DNA of 64,000 nt from Streptomyces catenulae (GTDB lineage Bacteria; Actinomycetota; Actinomycetes; Streptomycetales; Streptomycetaceae): assembly GCF_000718015.1 (NCBI RefSeq), contig NZ_JODY01000001.1:1-64000 (forward strand), written 5' to 3'. Positions 63,013 through 64,000 of this stretch are shown here, piece after piece. The notes beneath the pieces were generated by a model that was given only the letters and a program-made list of their open reading frames with translations, was not told the DNA's origin and searched no databases. The position numbers were made by a program, and so were the translations under genes. Each line of letters begins with the position of its first letter. Position 1 is the first letter of the stretch.

Positions 63013-64000
<988 letters not shown>

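Overview
The window is about 70% GC with strong G/C third-position bias, many GTG starts, 4-base GTGA overlaps and very few TTA codons. Its gene order, DUF1844-infC-rpmI-rplT-rRNA methyltransferase-sensor kinase-pheS-pheT, is the one I know from Streptomyces, so I read it as chromosomal DNA of Streptomyces or a close relative.

Layout. 1-4.9 kb: a 5'-cut membrane protein overlapping an intact mycosin-type protease, a PPOX-fold protein, an SseB-like protein, an aquaporin and a DUF1844 protein. 5-12.8 kb: translation genes infC (apparently AUC-started, behind a terminator-like leader), rpmI, rplT, a SpoU-type methyltransferase, a PAS sensor kinase and pheST. 13-24 kb: accessory and housekeeping genes, including a membrane PP2C phosphatase, a TPR/HTH regulator with a TTA codon, Nudix, 3-hydroxybutyryl-CoA dehydrogenase, a Tat-exported glycosidase-like protein, a DUF1918 protein, an EamA transporter divergent from a MocR regulator, GNAT, and a cell-surface protein.

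24.1-58.2 kb: a type VII secretion (T7SS/ESX-like) island. One leftward series runs eccD, eccB, two WXG100 genes, an Asn/Ser-tailed secreted-type protein, a PPE/EspB-like repeat protein, a YbaB/EspL-like protein, a 110-aa Esx-like protein, a 4,789-aa giant, a one-pass membrane protein with a golvesin-like outer domain, and a beta-helix protein fused to two AAA+ (EccA-type) domains. Divergent from it are eccC (three ATPase domains) and a glycosyltransferase with TTA as codon 3. A second mycosin homologue that lacks the catalytic serine closes the island. No eccE is visible. The giant has a WXG100/CpnT-like N-terminus, a disordered linker, an OTU-type cysteine protease domain with Asp, Cys and His present, and two tandem copies of a roughly 1,740-residue module rich in Ser/Thr/Gly strands. 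It is probably the main cargo of this system and is the most novel item here.

58.3-64 kb: a methyltransferase divergent from an ABC exporter and two-component set (ATPase, permease, HisKA_3 kinase, LuxR regulator), with three ATCGGCCGAT-like palindromes between them, then a 3'-cut FAD monooxygenase. I saw no tRNA, rRNA, CRISPR array or insertion sequence.
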